NCBI RefSeq assembly: GCF_003050865.1
Contig: NZ_QAOK01000012.1
Coordinates: 28,833 to 92,832, forward strand
Direction: 5' to 3'
Source of the DNA: Nitrosospira multiformis
GTDB lineage: Bacteria > Pseudomonadota > Gammaproteobacteria > Burkholderiales > Nitrosomonadaceae
Length of the DNA stretch: 64,000 nucleotides
The notes beneath the pieces are model-generated. The model saw only the letters and a list, made by a program, of their open reading frames with translations. It ran no database searches and was not told where the DNA came from. A program made the translations under genes and the position numbers. Below, one piece after another: positions 55,398 through 64,000 of this stretch (the stretch's first letter is position 1; every line of letters begins with the position of its first letter).

Positions 55398-55758
55398 TTG
55401 CTGCTAAAAAATAATCCGCGATGAGCATGGCAGACCAGCGGCAGGCCCTTCAGGTTGAAAATGTTCTGTATCATATGAACTCCACCCGATTGCTTAATAG
55501 CGCATTTTTGCGAGTATTTATCAGGAATCTTGAAATCGACGTCAGTATATTGCTTCCAGTAGCGTGTCATCTAAAAGGGTTAATATAAAATAAAAGAAGA
55601 CATTCTTATTCCTGATTTCCGCTCGCGCAAATCTTATGCAAATAGGATTTTACGCTGCGGGTTTTTTTCTTAATGCCAGAGAGAAAATTTCTTGTTTCGT
55701 TTGTCTCCGTGATAAAGGACGCGAAGCATTTCCTATTAATAACTTGGAGTTTCTAAAA
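55398..55758. other. intergenic region
   Basis: 361 bp with nothing I can support. An in-frame upstream ATG at 55636 would extend the next gene by 41 residues that look unlike a methyltransferase N-terminus. Confidence 0.4.
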
Positions 55759-56778
55759 ATGCCAGCCGGCCTAAAAAGTGTTGTAAATAATTTTTTAATT
55801 AAGAGTGGCTACAGCGTTAAGCGCATTAGGGAACACGAATTAAAGTATTTTCTAAGCAGTTACGATAAGAGTCGTGAACTGCCCCTCGGAGCACAATCTT
55901 TTCTGAATTCCGAAAATCCACGCTTGCAATCTCTCCGAGCTGCTTATCGTGGTCTACAGTTACCGGTGCTGCAACATACTGTCTGGAGGGAGCAACAACT
56001 TGATCGTCAACTCTCTTTGGCTTGGTTTCGCGGCGATAATCTGTACGTCTGGCAGTATCGCCAGCTTAAAAGTGATGCACGTCTTCGCTTTTATCTTGCT
56101 GTACTGGATGTCGAGAATAGAGACAAGCTGGGTTTGCTTGAACGGCTGAAGGAAGACGGATTATTTGGATGTTGGACCTTTTCTTTTACGGGGCGCACTG
56201 ACCTTTTAAGCCGGGATCTTCTGGATTCAGTAAACGAAATAAATTACCTCGATGAGCATCTCCATCTTTCTGAACGCAGCGAATTTAAAGTTCTTGATAT
56301 AGGGGCTGGCTACGGACGTTTTGCACACAGGATGTGTGAGGCTTTTCCAAACTTGAGTGCGTATGACTGTATAGATGCTGTTCCGGAGTCTACATTCCTT
56401 TGTGACTATTATCTCCAATTCAGAGGAATCGGGGATCGCGCCCGTTCTGTCCCATTGACTGAATATCAAACATTGAGTCAACGTTACGATTTGGCAGTCA
56501 ATATCCATAGCTTTTCCGAATGTTCTTATGTCGCTGTACGCTGGTGGCTGGAGCAGATTCGGAGCCGGGAGATAGAGTGGTTACTGATAGTGCCGAACGA
56601 CCCCACCGAACTGTTGACCACCGAAGCTGACGGAACGAAGAAAGAATTCCTGTCTGATGTACTTAATTGCGGCTATGAGTTATGGGATCGAAGGCCGGCA
56701 TACATGAATCCGGATCTTCGTGAATTCATCGGGGTTAATGACCATTTTTTCCTCTTCCGGAGGAAAGTTGCCATCTAG
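55759..56778 (+). CDS. putative sugar O-methyltransferase
   Basis: SAM-dependent methyltransferase of about 339 residues. Motif I is VLDIGAGYGRFAHRM near residue 180, followed by YDCIDAVPES and NIHSFSECSY. The pattern matches putative sugar O-methyltransferases in polysaccharide clusters, which decorate a sugar hydroxyl. A GGAG lies about 10 bases before the ATG at 55759; the longer frame from 55636 is less likely. The gene is the last intact one before the IS debris. Confidence 0.72.
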   Translation: MPAGLKSVVNNFLIKSGYSVKRIREHELKYFLSSYDKSRELPLGAQSFLNSENPRLQSLRAAYRGLQLPVLQHTVWREQQLDRQLSLAWFRGDNLYVWQYRQLKSDARLRFYLAVLDVENRDKLGLLERLKEDGLFGCWTFSFTGRTDLLSRDLLDSVNEINYLDEHLHLSERSEFKVLDIGAGYGRFAHRMCEAFPNLSAYDCIDAVPESTFLCDYYLQFRGIGDRARSVPLTEYQTLSQRYDLAVNIHSFSECSYVAVRWWLEQIRSREIEWLLIVPNDPTELLTTEADGTKKEFLSDVLNCGYELWDRRPAYMNPDLREFIGVNDHFFLFRRKVAI

Positions 56779-56849
56779 CTAGAGAAAGTCGAAAAGCAGC
56801 ACTTAACGAGGACTGAGGGGTGAAAGCTGACGGTGCTGGGAGTGGCGAG

Positions 56850-57365
56850 TGTAGTGTCAAGTAATTCGGACACTGGAATAGGTGGTATTGCTGCCATTTT
56901 CCATTCATAGACGGTGGGTGACAGATAGTCCAATTTCGAATGTAATCTGATCCGTTGTAGAAGCTCACGATGTATCCGTGATATCACGCCGAGCTTCGCC
57001 AAGGTTTGCATAATCACGTTGCCACACGCGTTCCATTTTCAGGTTCAGAAAGAAACGCTCCATCATGGCATTACCCAGCAGTTGTCCTTGCGGCTCATGC
57101 TGCAGCGGATGCTGTGCTGATCGAGCAAGCTCTGGTACTCCAGGCTTGCATACTGGCTGCCCCGCTCGGGATACAACAACAATTCCGGCGCAAGCTTGCG
57201 CTGCCAGATTTGACATGCGCAATGCCGCGGCCACCAGTTCGGCAGGCATGGCAAGGGCAATTGCCCAGCCCACGATTTTGCGTGAGAATAGATCCGGACT
57301 GCAAGATAAAGTCAGCCTGCTCGTATACGCACGTAGGGGTGAGTAGGCCGCAGGGATTTCATCGA
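56850..57365 (-). mobile_element. remnant of an IS3-family insertion sequence (transposase C-terminal part)
   Basis: On the minus strand three frames join to give the end of an IS3-family OrfB: LFSRKIVGWAIALAMPAEL, YASLEYQSLLDQHSIRCSMS, MMERFFLNLKMERVWQRDYA and RIRLHSKLDYLSPTVYEWK. At least two frameshifts break it. The downstream end TGTAGTGTCAAGTAATTCGG (from 56850) looks like an IS terminus beginning TG. The N-terminal half and the other end are missing, so it cannot move. Confidence 0.78.
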
Positions 57366-57374
57366 GGGCCCCTC

Positions 57375-57530
57375 TAAGGACCTGTTCACACAGCGGCTAT
57401 ACGGGAAAATCATTCGCCCAAGGCGGGCGAGATCTCTTGGGAGAAGAAGTCTCGGTGCAGATCGCCAGGCGCAGCGAACTGCACACTTTCAAGGTAATGC
57501 CCAAGCGCTGGATCGTCGAGTGTCAACGGC
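57375..57530 (+). mobile_element. remnant of an IS5-family element (terminal repeat plus transposase C-terminal piece)
   Basis: AGGACCTGTTCACAC at 57377 resembles an IS427-group end, preceded by C-TA. Shortly after it, the plus strand encodes VQIARRSELHTFKVMPKRWI, which matches the final catalytic-region segment of IS5-family transposases (RRxxxxGFxVLPRRWVVERT). Almost the whole element is deleted. Confidence 0.55.
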
Positions 57531-57627
57531 AATTTAAAACTGATACAGTTTTTGGGGATGACGTCAGAACCTGCAGGAGTATTCAGTTTTTTCGGAAGAC
57601 CCTGAAGTCCGGCAGGTGCAAGAACAA

Positions 57628-58362
57628 TCACTGCTTGTCAAGTTGCAGGATGTAGAGAAGATTTGTGTGCCTGTCGGAAAATTTCCCGAGCGATATAGTT
57701 TTGACAGTTCGCTTGATCGCACTAATCACCCTTTGAACCGCCCCTTGCCCAGGTCGATAGTATGCATCCCCGAGCTCCACTTTTATCGTGACGTTATTTT
57801 TTTCACAAAATCTGCGAAGACCAGCACGAGAAACTACTGGGTCATAGTAGGTAGGATACGGCGCGTATCCTGGTCGACCGGCGTTTTTGTATCCGAGTAT
57901 AGCGATAATAAAATATATGAAACCAGTGGGGGGTGATTCGCGTGATAAAGCCTTGAACGGAATCAGGATCAGGTATTCTGATAATTATTATCCCCCCGGT
58001 TTCAACCAACGCACGAATGACTCCAATACACCTTCTGCTCCTTGGATATGCTCTAGCACGAAGGAGCTATAAATAACATCAAATTTTCCAGGATCAAGCC
58101 TCACTGTTCGTAAATCTCCTACCACTGCTTGATCTAGGTCCTGTCGGATGTTTTTGCGAATATCGAGTGCATGGGGATCAGAATCCACTCCTGTTAAAAA
58201 ATATCTGATTCCATCGAGGCGTAGTGTCCATCTTTGACCACAACCTGCTTCAAGGATCCAGATCGGATCCTCTGTGGTTACCTGCTGAGCAATGTAATGC
58301 TCTATTAACTCTACTTCTCGTTCAAGGCTGGGTGAAAATTCAAGCGCGCTTAAATGATTCAT
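57628..58362 (-). pseudogene. class I SAM methyltransferase disrupted by two frameshifts
   Basis: Frame 1 (58362 to 57988) encodes a SAM-binding domain: WILEAGCG, VDSDPHAL, and FDVIYSSFVLEHIQG ending LKPGG, then stop. In the next frame translation resumes as IIIIRIPDPDSVQGFITRI. After an A-run, in the third frame, it resumes as GYAPYPTYYDPVVSRAGLR and then KVELGDAYYRPGQGAVQRVI, with a natural stop at 57628. Repaired, the protein would have about 245 residues. The breaks are at a G6 run (about 57992) and an A5 run (about 57885). This could be true decay or sequencing error. Confidence 0.8.
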
Positions 58363-58835
58363 CTTTGACCTTTCTAGTCGCTGTATTTCCTGATAGTGTT
58401 ACTACATTCGATAAGTATTGTCAGGAGTTGTAGGAGTTGTTAAAGGGCCAAGATCGGCATATGTTCCTCTTAAAAAATCGGAACAATTACATTATAGGAC
58501 CTTCGAGTCTTTTGCTTAACGTTGCTTCTGGAGCATCTTCCTTTGCATTGCGAATTTATTAAGGACAATAGTTCATCGTGCATTGAAGCGACTAGTAGAG
58601 ACGTATTACGTTTCCAGAAATTAAGTCGTTTAATAGAAAGCTTCTGCGTCGCCAGTTTTTATATTCTCGTACTATTTCAGTTCATAATGCATTGGAACTC
58701 TTCAGGCTTACTCAAATTATGCAGTTTACCGTCGTTTACCTTTATTCGCTATCAGTCGCTTCTTCATAAGCTTCTTTTCTGGAAAAGCAATTCCTTACAG
58801 ATAAGTGGAGCCGGGAAAGGATCGGGATAGGGAGC
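58363..58835. other. intergenic region between methyltransferase remnant and wecB
   Basis: 473 bp, AT-rich. An open frame at 58522-58830 (+) has no recognisable domain and no ribosome-binding site and is not called. Promoters for the divergent flanking genes must lie here, but I cannot place them. Confidence 0.5.
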
Positions 58836-59951
58836 ATGATCTATTTAGTGGCCGGTGCGCGCCCAAACTTCATGAAGATCGCACCTATTGTGCGTGCTCT
58901 TCAAACTCTAGGTGGTCTTATCTTTCGTATCATTCATACTGGTCAGCATTATGACAGGGAAATGAATGATGTATTTTTCGAGGAATTGGGCATTCCAGCA
59001 CCTGATGTTTTCATGGGAGCGGGCGGTGGCAGTCATTCTCAACAGACGAGCAGGATCATGATCGCATTTGAGGAACTCTGTCTCCGCGAGCGGCCACATA
59101 TTGTGGTGGTGGTAGGTGATGTGAACTCGACGCTCGCATGTTCGATCGTCGCCAAAAAGCTGGATATTCCGGTCGCTCATGTTGAAGCTGGACTACGCAG
59201 TGGCGATATGAGGATGCCCGAGGAAATCAACCGGCTGGTTACGGACAGTATTTCAGATTTCTTTTTTGTCACCGAACCAAGTGGTGTTGCGCATTTAAGG
59301 CACGAGGGCAAGGAAGATGCTGCCATTCACTATGTCGGGCATGTAATGGTCGATAATTTGCTCTACCAGGTGGAAAAACTGACCCATGCTGATACCTCTG
59401 TATATGAAACAAGCCTATTCAAGACTGCTCATCTGACGAATGAGCGCGGGTACGGGGTGGTTACGTTACACCGGCCGAGTAATGTAGATGATCCTGAAAC
59501 GTTGGGAGGTATCAGTTCAGCCCTGAATGATATTGCGAGTGAGCTTCCCCTGATTTTTCCCGTGCATCCTCGCACTCGTGTAAACCTGGATAAATTCGAC
59601 ATTCATCTGGGACCAAACGTAACGCTAGTGGGACCGCAGGCCTACATGCCTTTCCTTAATCTGTGGAAAGACGCTACTGTAGTACTCACCGACAGCGGCG
59701 GCTTGCAGGAAGAAACTACTGCTCTGGGCGTGCCCTGTATCACGATCCGCGACAACACCGAACGTCCTGTTACAGTGGAAGAGGGCACGAATGTGCTGGC
59801 CGGAACGGACCCGCTTCGTATCATTGCAGAGGTACGGAGGGTGCTACGGGGGGAGGGTAAGAAGGGACGCCGGCCACATTTGTGGGATGGCAAGGCGGCA
59901 CAGCGAATCGTACAAATACTTGCAACGGAGTATGCGCGGGGTGAGCCCTAA
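58836..59951 (+). CDS. wecB: UDP-N-acetylglucosamine 2-epimerase (non-hydrolysing)
   Basis: Interconverts UDP-GlcNAc and UDP-ManNAc. The 371-residue length is typical. The family blocks are HTGQHYDREMNDVFFEELGI, GDVNSTLAC, HVEAGLRSGDMRMPEEINR and TDSGGLQEETTALGVPC. It probably supplies UDP-ManNAc for the WecG/TagA-like transferase at 49254. No wecC dehydrogenase gene is present, so ManNAcA is not predicted from this window. Confidence 0.93.
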   Translation: MIYLVAGARPNFMKIAPIVRALQTLGGLIFRIIHTGQHYDREMNDVFFEELGIPAPDVFMGAGGGSHSQQTSRIMIAFEELCLRERPHIVVVVGDVNSTLACSIVAKKLDIPVAHVEAGLRSGDMRMPEEINRLVTDSISDFFFVTEPSGVAHLRHEGKEDAAIHYVGHVMVDNLLYQVEKLTHADTSVYETSLFKTAHLTNERGYGVVTLHRPSNVDDPETLGGISSALNDIASELPLIFPVHPRTRVNLDKFDIHLGPNVTLVGPQAYMPFLNLWKDATVVLTDSGGLQEETTALGVPCITIRDNTERPVTVEEGTNVLAGTDPLRIIAEVRRVLRGEGKKGRRPHLWDGKAAQRIVQILATEYARGEP

Positions 59952-60118
59952 TACATACTGTTTTTATCCGTTGAGAGCCGGCAGCGCGGATCTCCATAAG
60001 CAGATATGGGATATTGTCTATGATTGCTGAGGAAGTTGCAGCAGGGCGTTCCTTGAATAGCATGCTTAACTGGAGGCCTAAAGATTGTTAATAGTTAATT
60101 TTTAATCCGGATAGAATC

Positions 60119-61174
60119 ATGATCCTTGTCACCGGTGGCGCAGGCTATATAGGTTCACACACCTGTGTGGAACTGCTGAATGCAGGTCTTGATGTCACCG
60201 TATTCGACAATTTTTGTAACAGTCATCCCGAGGCATTAAGACGGGTTGAGCATATCACCGGAAAGAAGCTACGCGTTGTGCAAGGCGACTGCCGTGACCG
60301 CTCCTCCGTGACCAAGGCTCTCCAGGAGAGCCAAGCAATCGCTGTCATCCACTTCGCCGGCCTCAAAGCCGTGGGAGAGTCGGTGCAGCAGCCGCTGGCT
60401 TACTACGATAATAATGTTGCCGGTACCCTTCGTTTGTTGGAGGCGATGAATGAGTGCGGAGTGAAAACTCTGGTATTCAGTTCTTCCGCCACTGTTTATG
60501 GTGAGCCGAAGTGGCTACCGTTAACCGAAGACCATCCGCTCTCTGCCACGAATCCCTACGGGCGGAGCAAACTAGTGATCGAAGAAATCCTGCGCGATCT
60601 GTATCGCAGTGATTCTTCCTGGCGTTGCGCCATCCTCAGGTATTTCAATCCTGTTGGAGCGCATTCTAGCGGGCTGATCGGTGAAGACCCCAGAGGAACT
60701 CCTGATAATCTCATGCCCTTTGTGGCCCAGGTTGCCATCGGCCGTCGGGAGTATCTGAATGTGTGGGGCAATGACTATCCAACGCCGGATGGAACGGGCG
60801 TACGCGACTATATTCACGTCGTGGATTTGGCATCAGGCCATCTCAAAGCCCTCGAAGCCCTGGAGAATCCTGGAGTACGCAATGCAGAAGCCGTTAACAG
60901 GCAAGGAGGATGCTTGACGGTAAACCTCGGAACCGGGACGGGCTATAGTGTGCTGGAAATGGTAAGGGCTTTTGAAAAGGCGAGCGGCCATAAGGTACCA
61001 CACAGAATTGCTTCCCGCCGGCCGGGGGATATCGCCTCATGCTATGCCGATCCCGCGCTCGCATCCGATCTGCTTGGCTGGCGGGCAAAGGAGGGGCTGG
61101 AAGAAATGTGCGTTGACACATGGCGCTGGCAGAGCCAGAATCCCGAGGGATATGGAGGCGAGAAATCACACTAA
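60119..61174 (+). CDS. galE: UDP-glucose 4-epimerase
   Basis: Extended SDR of 351 residues that interconverts UDP-glucose and UDP-galactose. It shows the NAD motif [28 protein letters not shown], the catalytic serine in [11 protein letters not shown] and Tyr-Lys in YGRSKLVIE. The C-terminal segment is normal ([13 protein letters not shown]). It supplies UDP-Gal, or perhaps UDP-GalNAc, for the repeat unit. manC follows 95 bp downstream, likely the same operon. Confidence 0.93.
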   Translation: MILVTGGAGYIGSHTCVELLNAGLDVTVFDNFCNSHPEALRRVEHITGKKLRVVQGDCRDRSSVTKALQESQAIAVIHFAGLKAVGESVQQPLAYYDNNVAGTLRLLEAMNECGVKTLVFSSSATVYGEPKWLPLTEDHPLSATNPYGRSKLVIEEILRDLYRSDSSWRCAILRYFNPVGAHSSGLIGEDPRGTPDNLMPFVAQVAIGRREYLNVWGNDYPTPDGTGVRDYIHVVDLASGHLKALEALENPGVRNAEAVNRQGGCLTVNLGTGTGYSVLEMVRAFEKASGHKVPHRIASRRPGDIASCYADPALASDLLGWRAKEGLEEMCVDTWRWQSQNPEGYGGEKSH

Positions 61175-61269
61175 GTGGTTCGATTTCTTTGTCGCCATCA
61201 ATTCCTTGCTGAGCCGGGATACCTGGTAAACCCGCTCGAGTAGCGGCGATCCGTTTTCGTAAAAACTTT

Positions 61270-62715
61270 ATGCAACCATTAGTTCCCATTGTTCTCTCCG
61301 GCGGGTCCGGAACCCGCCTGTGGCCCCTTTCACGCCAGAAATATCCGAAACAGCTCCTGTCTTTTATCGGTGAAGACTCGCTGTTGCAAGCTACCCTCCG
61401 CCGCATGGAAGGGCTTGCCAATGTCGAGCTTGGAGCGCCTCTCGTCGTTTGCAACGAGGAGTACCGCTTTGTTATCGCCGAGCAACTGCGGCTCATGGGA
61501 ACAAAAGGGAATATTCTGCTCGAACCGGTGGGACGTAATACTGCTCCCGCACTTACACTGGCTGCACTCGCCGCCATGCGGGATGGAAGCGATCCAGTTC
61601 TGCTGGTGATGCCGGCAGATCATGTGATCGTTGATGTGCCCCGTTTTCAAATGGCCATTCGTGCAGGCATGACACTGGCTGCGGACGGTGCGGTAATAAC
61701 ATTTGGAATCACGCCGGATTCGCCGGAAACAGGCTATGGCTACATTGAAGCCGGCGAGTCACTGGAAACAGGTGGGGCAAGCAGGATAGCGCGCTTTGTT
61801 GAAAAACCCGACCGTGCCACCGCGCAAACATATCTCGAAGCCGGTTCTTATTTCTGGAACAGCGGGTTATTCATGATGAAGGCTTCCGTATGGCTTGCTG
61901 CCATTGACATCTGTCGCCTCGATATTTCAACTGCTTGTCGTGCCGCCTGGGAGAAAGGCGTAGTCGACGGCGATTTTTTACGTGTCAATAAAGAAGAATT
62001 TCTGCACTGTCCGAGCGATTCGATTGATTATGCGGTAATGGAGCGCCTCGCTCACGATGACTCGCTGCCGGCTGGCCTATTCATTCCTCTCTCCGCCGGA
62101 TGGTCCGATGTAGGGTCGTGGGATTCCTTGTGGCAGGTTTTGCCCAAGGATCATCAAGGCAATGTGTCTCAAGGCGATGTGCTGTTGAATGATTGCCGCA
62201 ACGTATTGGCCTTGTCCGAGCATCGGCTGGTGGCCTGCGTCGGGATTGAGGATATGGTGGTGATTGAAACCCCTGATGCCATCCTCGTGGCTCACATGAG
62301 TAAAACGCAGCATGTAAAGAAAATCGTGGACGATCTCAAGCGCAGGGGCCGACCGGAGAGCGAATTGCACCGAAAGGTATTCCGTCCCTGGGGCTGGTAT
62401 GACGGAGTCGATTCGGGCGAGCGTTTCCAGGTAAAGCGGATCGTTGTCAAGCCAGGCGCTTCGTTGTCTCTTCAGATGCACCATCATCGCGCCGAGCATT
62501 GGATCGTCGTACACGGGACTGCACAGGTAACCCGTGGCGATACGACTTATCTCGTGTCGGAAAATGAGTCCACTTTCATACCGTTGGGCACTCGTCATCG
62601 TTTGCAGAACCCTGGCTGCGTTCCATTGGAGATGATAGAGGTTCAGTCCGGTTCATATCTGGGAGAAGATGACATCGTGCGATTCGAGGATGTTTATGGA
62701 AGAAAGGAAAGCTGA
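61270..62715 (+). CDS. manC: mannose-1-phosphate guanylyltransferase / mannose-6-phosphate isomerase
   Basis: Bifunctional enzyme of 481 residues. The N-terminal nucleotidyltransferase has the signature LSGGSGTRLWPLSRQKYPKQ and the PVGRNTAPALTL block. The C-terminal type II isomerase cupin has metal ligands in MHHHRAEHWIVV and the ending IPLGTRHRLQNPG. It makes GDP-mannose for gmd and mannosyltransferases. It is the intact counterpart of the broken copy at 41695. No phosphomannomutase (manB) gene is in the window. Confidence 0.94.
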   Translation: MQPLVPIVLSGGSGTRLWPLSRQKYPKQLLSFIGEDSLLQATLRRMEGLANVELGAPLVVCNEEYRFVIAEQLRLMGTKGNILLEPVGRNTAPALTLAALAAMRDGSDPVLLVMPADHVIVDVPRFQMAIRAGMTLAADGAVITFGITPDSPETGYGYIEAGESLETGGASRIARFVEKPDRATAQTYLEAGSYFWNSGLFMMKASVWLAAIDICRLDISTACRAAWEKGVVDGDFLRVNKEEFLHCPSDSIDYAVMERLAHDDSLPAGLFIPLSAGWSDVGSWDSLWQVLPKDHQGNVSQGDVLLNDCRNVLALSEHRLVACVGIEDMVVIETPDAILVAHMSKTQHVKKIVDDLKRRGRPESELHRKVFRPWGWYDGVDSGERFQVKRIVVKPGASLSLQMHHHRAEHWIVVHGTAQVTRGDTTYLVSENESTFIPLGTRHRLQNPGCVPLEMIEVQSGSYLGEDDIVRFEDVYGRKES

Positions 62716-62931
62716 AGACGCAATCAATTTTCCTGCTAGTCCTATCGGTCTATTGATCATTTTCCCATGGAGTGTAATCTTTCACTATCGAGGCTCGCGG
62801 ATTGATTTCGCACCTCGGTGTAGCAGGTAGCAAGTACTACCAACAAAAATTACCAGCCTTCTTCTGCATGGTAAAAATAACAGGATGGTTGGCTTTAATT
62901 TTCCAAGTACATGATCATTAGGAGGTATAAG

Positions 62932-63504
62932 ATGACAAAATTTTCATTGAAACAAGCTGTTGCAATCGCGGTTCTCGCGGGAGCGAGCGCGGGTGCTTAT
63001 GCAGATACGGAACAGAGTCTGGGTACGATATCGACCTCTTTCCCTACGACTTTCAGCAGTGTTGTGGCACCTACCACCACTGGTTTTAGCGACATCTTCA
63101 CGTTTACAGTCGCGGAGCCCAATCTCGGTGTTGGAGCGTCGGTGGTAAACATTCCACTTAACGTTAGTGGATTTACTTTCGATACGGTACTTGCCACTAT
63201 GTCGCTCGTTTCTGCCGGCGCTGATAACGCCATTGGTGGTGGCGATGATACGGTTCTCCAGTCAGTCGTGCTCCCCTCATCGGGCAACAGTACAGACCAT
63301 CTTAGTCTGAACTGGGATACCCCGGTTTCCGGAGGATTACACTACCTCAACATTACAGGGGTGACTGGTGGGAGCGAGGGTGGTATATATTCTGGTGCAA
63401 TTGCTTCCGCTGTACCTGAACCCGAGACATATGCGATGCTTCTGGCTGGTTTGGGGCTCATGGGTGCCGTCGTTCGTCGCCGGGGAATGCGCAAAACCTC
63501 ATAA
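62932..63504 (+). CDS. PEP-CTERM protein, FxDxF type (exosortase substrate)
   Basis: Secreted protein of 190 residues. The ATG at 62932 follows a perfect AGGAGG; a frame start at 62911 overlaps that site. The signal peptide is about 24 residues (cleavage near GAYA-D). The mature part is rich in Ser, Thr, Gly and Val with the FSDIFTF motif, and the C-terminus is a PEP-CTERM sorting signal: VPEPETYAMLLAGLGLMG followed by Arg residues. Exosortase B at 34274 would be expected to cut it at the PEP motif. Function in the extracellular matrix is inferred. Confidence 0.88.
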   Translation: MTKFSLKQAVAIAVLAGASAGAYADTEQSLGTISTSFPTTFSSVVAPTTTGFSDIFTFTVAEPNLGVGASVVNIPLNVSGFTFDTVLATMSLVSAGADNAIGGGDDTVLQSVVLPSSGNSTDHLSLNWDTPVSGGLHYLNITGVTGGSEGGIYSGAIASAVPEPETYAMLLAGLGLMGAVVRRRGMRKTS

Positions 63505-63535
63505 GCGAAGATCCGCAGTCCTTCGCTCTTTTACG

Positions 63536-63560
63536 CGGCCCCCTCGGGGGCCGTTCTCAT
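63536..63560 (+). terminator. terminator after the PEP-CTERM gene
   Basis: CGGCCCCC and GGGGGCCG form a stem (63536-63553) with a tiny loop, followed by TTCTCATTT, 31 bp after the stop. Confidence 0.6.
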
Positions 63561-63836
63561 TTCCTAGCTGGGATGTTCTTTTCATTCCGGCGGATTTCTG
63601 AGGTTTTCGTCTGTCTGCTTTCCCTTTTTGAGTAAGGGGTCTTTCTTCCCTCAAAGGAATACTTTAAACGCTTTCCTGGTCTTGGGCGTTTTGCTCGTAA
63701 CCCGCGTGTAATCGAAACTTCTTTCGATGGTTTAAATGATCGGACGCGGCAGAGAGAAAGTATGGCAGGGGAGCGTGCAGCAAAAAGCAAGATAAAGACC
63801 AAGCGCGCTATCCTGTTTATTGGAGGAAACAGGATA

Positions 63837-64000
63837 GGCTCTTCATCATTAACGGGGGACAAGGGTATTCATTAGACTTGTTTTTACGAAGAACACGTTT
63901 AATGGAGGCAATACCGATGTCCCCAATCGATTCTATCCTAGGGATCGATGGCTTGGTGGTGCAAAGCGTAAAGCGCGCCCAGGGCATTCACGTCTGGGCC
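63837..64000 (+). mobile_element. left end of an ISL3-family insertion sequence
   Basis: GGCTCTTCATCATTAACGGG at 63837 matches the typical ISL3 terminal repeat that starts GGCTCTT. It is preceded by ACAGGATA (63829-63836), which would be the 8-bp target duplication if repeated beyond the window. The transposase gene begins 80 bp inside. The element runs off the window. The 276 bp between the PEP-CTERM terminator and this end contain no gene I can support. Confidence 0.7.
63917..64000 (+). CDS. ISL3-family transposase, N-terminal part only
   Basis: An ATG at 63917, with GGAGG 12 bp upstream, opens a frame that continues to the window edge: MSPIDSILGIDGLVVQSVKR. This resembles the N-terminus of ISL3 transposases that precedes the zinc-ribbon domain. 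Only 28 codons are visible, so the assignment depends partly on the adjacent terminal repeat. Confidence 0.65.
   Translation, partial: MSPIDSILGIDGLVVQSVKRAQGIHVWA

Noticed and set aside
57616..57936. 106-codon plus-strand frame
   Set aside because: It lies antisense to the frameshifted methyltransferase, whose minus-strand frames give clear protein similarity.
58522..58830. 102-codon frame before wecB
   Set aside because: Low-complexity hydrophobic translation without start signals or known domain.
1..64000. CRISPR array, rRNA operon, prophage or replication origin
   Set aside because: No regularly spaced repeats, rRNA sequence, phage structural genes or origin features were seen.

Overview
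The window looks like chromosomal DNA of a betaproteobacterium, most likely a Nitrosomonadaceae ammonia oxidiser such as Nitrosospira. This is inferred from gene content: the metX-metW pair, the Acidithiobacillus/Nitrosomonas-type GshA, an exosortase-B/EpsA-L polysaccharide locus of the Methylobacillus methanolan type, and a PEP-CTERM protein. No rRNA or species marker is present, so the genus is not proven.

Positions 1-24500 are mostly housekeeping. They hold an ExeA-like ATPase, glutathione synthesis (gshA, gshB), an incomplete regulatory-type PTS (EIIA-Man, HPr, EI), metX-metW, ampG, xth, pyrE, a LEA-type lipoprotein, RNase P RNA with a good promoter, a His-rich exported protein, a four-gene minus-strand operon, a SpoIIAA-like protein, a Rieske oxygenase, xseB-ispA-dxs and folE2. 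The four-gene operon (acyl-AMP/ACP ligase, NAD epimerase, ACP, serine palmitoyltransferase-like enzyme) matches the bacterial sphingolipid module aasR-cerR-acpR-spt. A tRNA cluster (Pro, Arg, His) follows at 24596-24924, then about 1 kb of mostly non-coding DNA with a decayed IS3 fragment.

Positions 25969-63504 form a large exopolysaccharide locus. It begins with the conserved block epsA (LuxR regulator), epsB (priming transferase), epsL, epsD, epsE, epsF, epsG, xrtB (exosortase B) and epsI. A variable part follows: glycosyltransferases, a Wzx flippase, a Wzy polymerase, a decayed manC, gmd, a ColC/Fcl-like gene and colD (predicted route to GDP-L-colitose), a secreted glycoside hydrolase, a TagA/WecG-type transferase, a secreted beta-helix protein, an asparagine-synthase-like protein and methyltransferases. 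wecB, galE and manC supply UDP-ManNAc, UDP-Gal and GDP-Man. The locus ends with an FxDxF-type PEP-CTERM protein, a plausible exosortase substrate.

The most notable regulatory element is a cyclic di-GMP-I (GEMM-I) riboswitch at about 53290-53385 on the minus strand. It lies in the leader of the 1055-residue beta-helix gene, with a leader that can sequester the ribosome-binding site. This links c-di-GMP directly to a secreted polysaccharide-active or adhesive protein.

The variable part carries many signs of rearrangement: a manC remnant with an internal deletion and a frameshift, a 42-bp direct repeat duplicating the colC start region, a 113-bp MITE-like element, IS3 and IS5 transposase fragments, a methyltransferase gene broken by two frameshifts, and the left end of an ISL3 element at the window edge.
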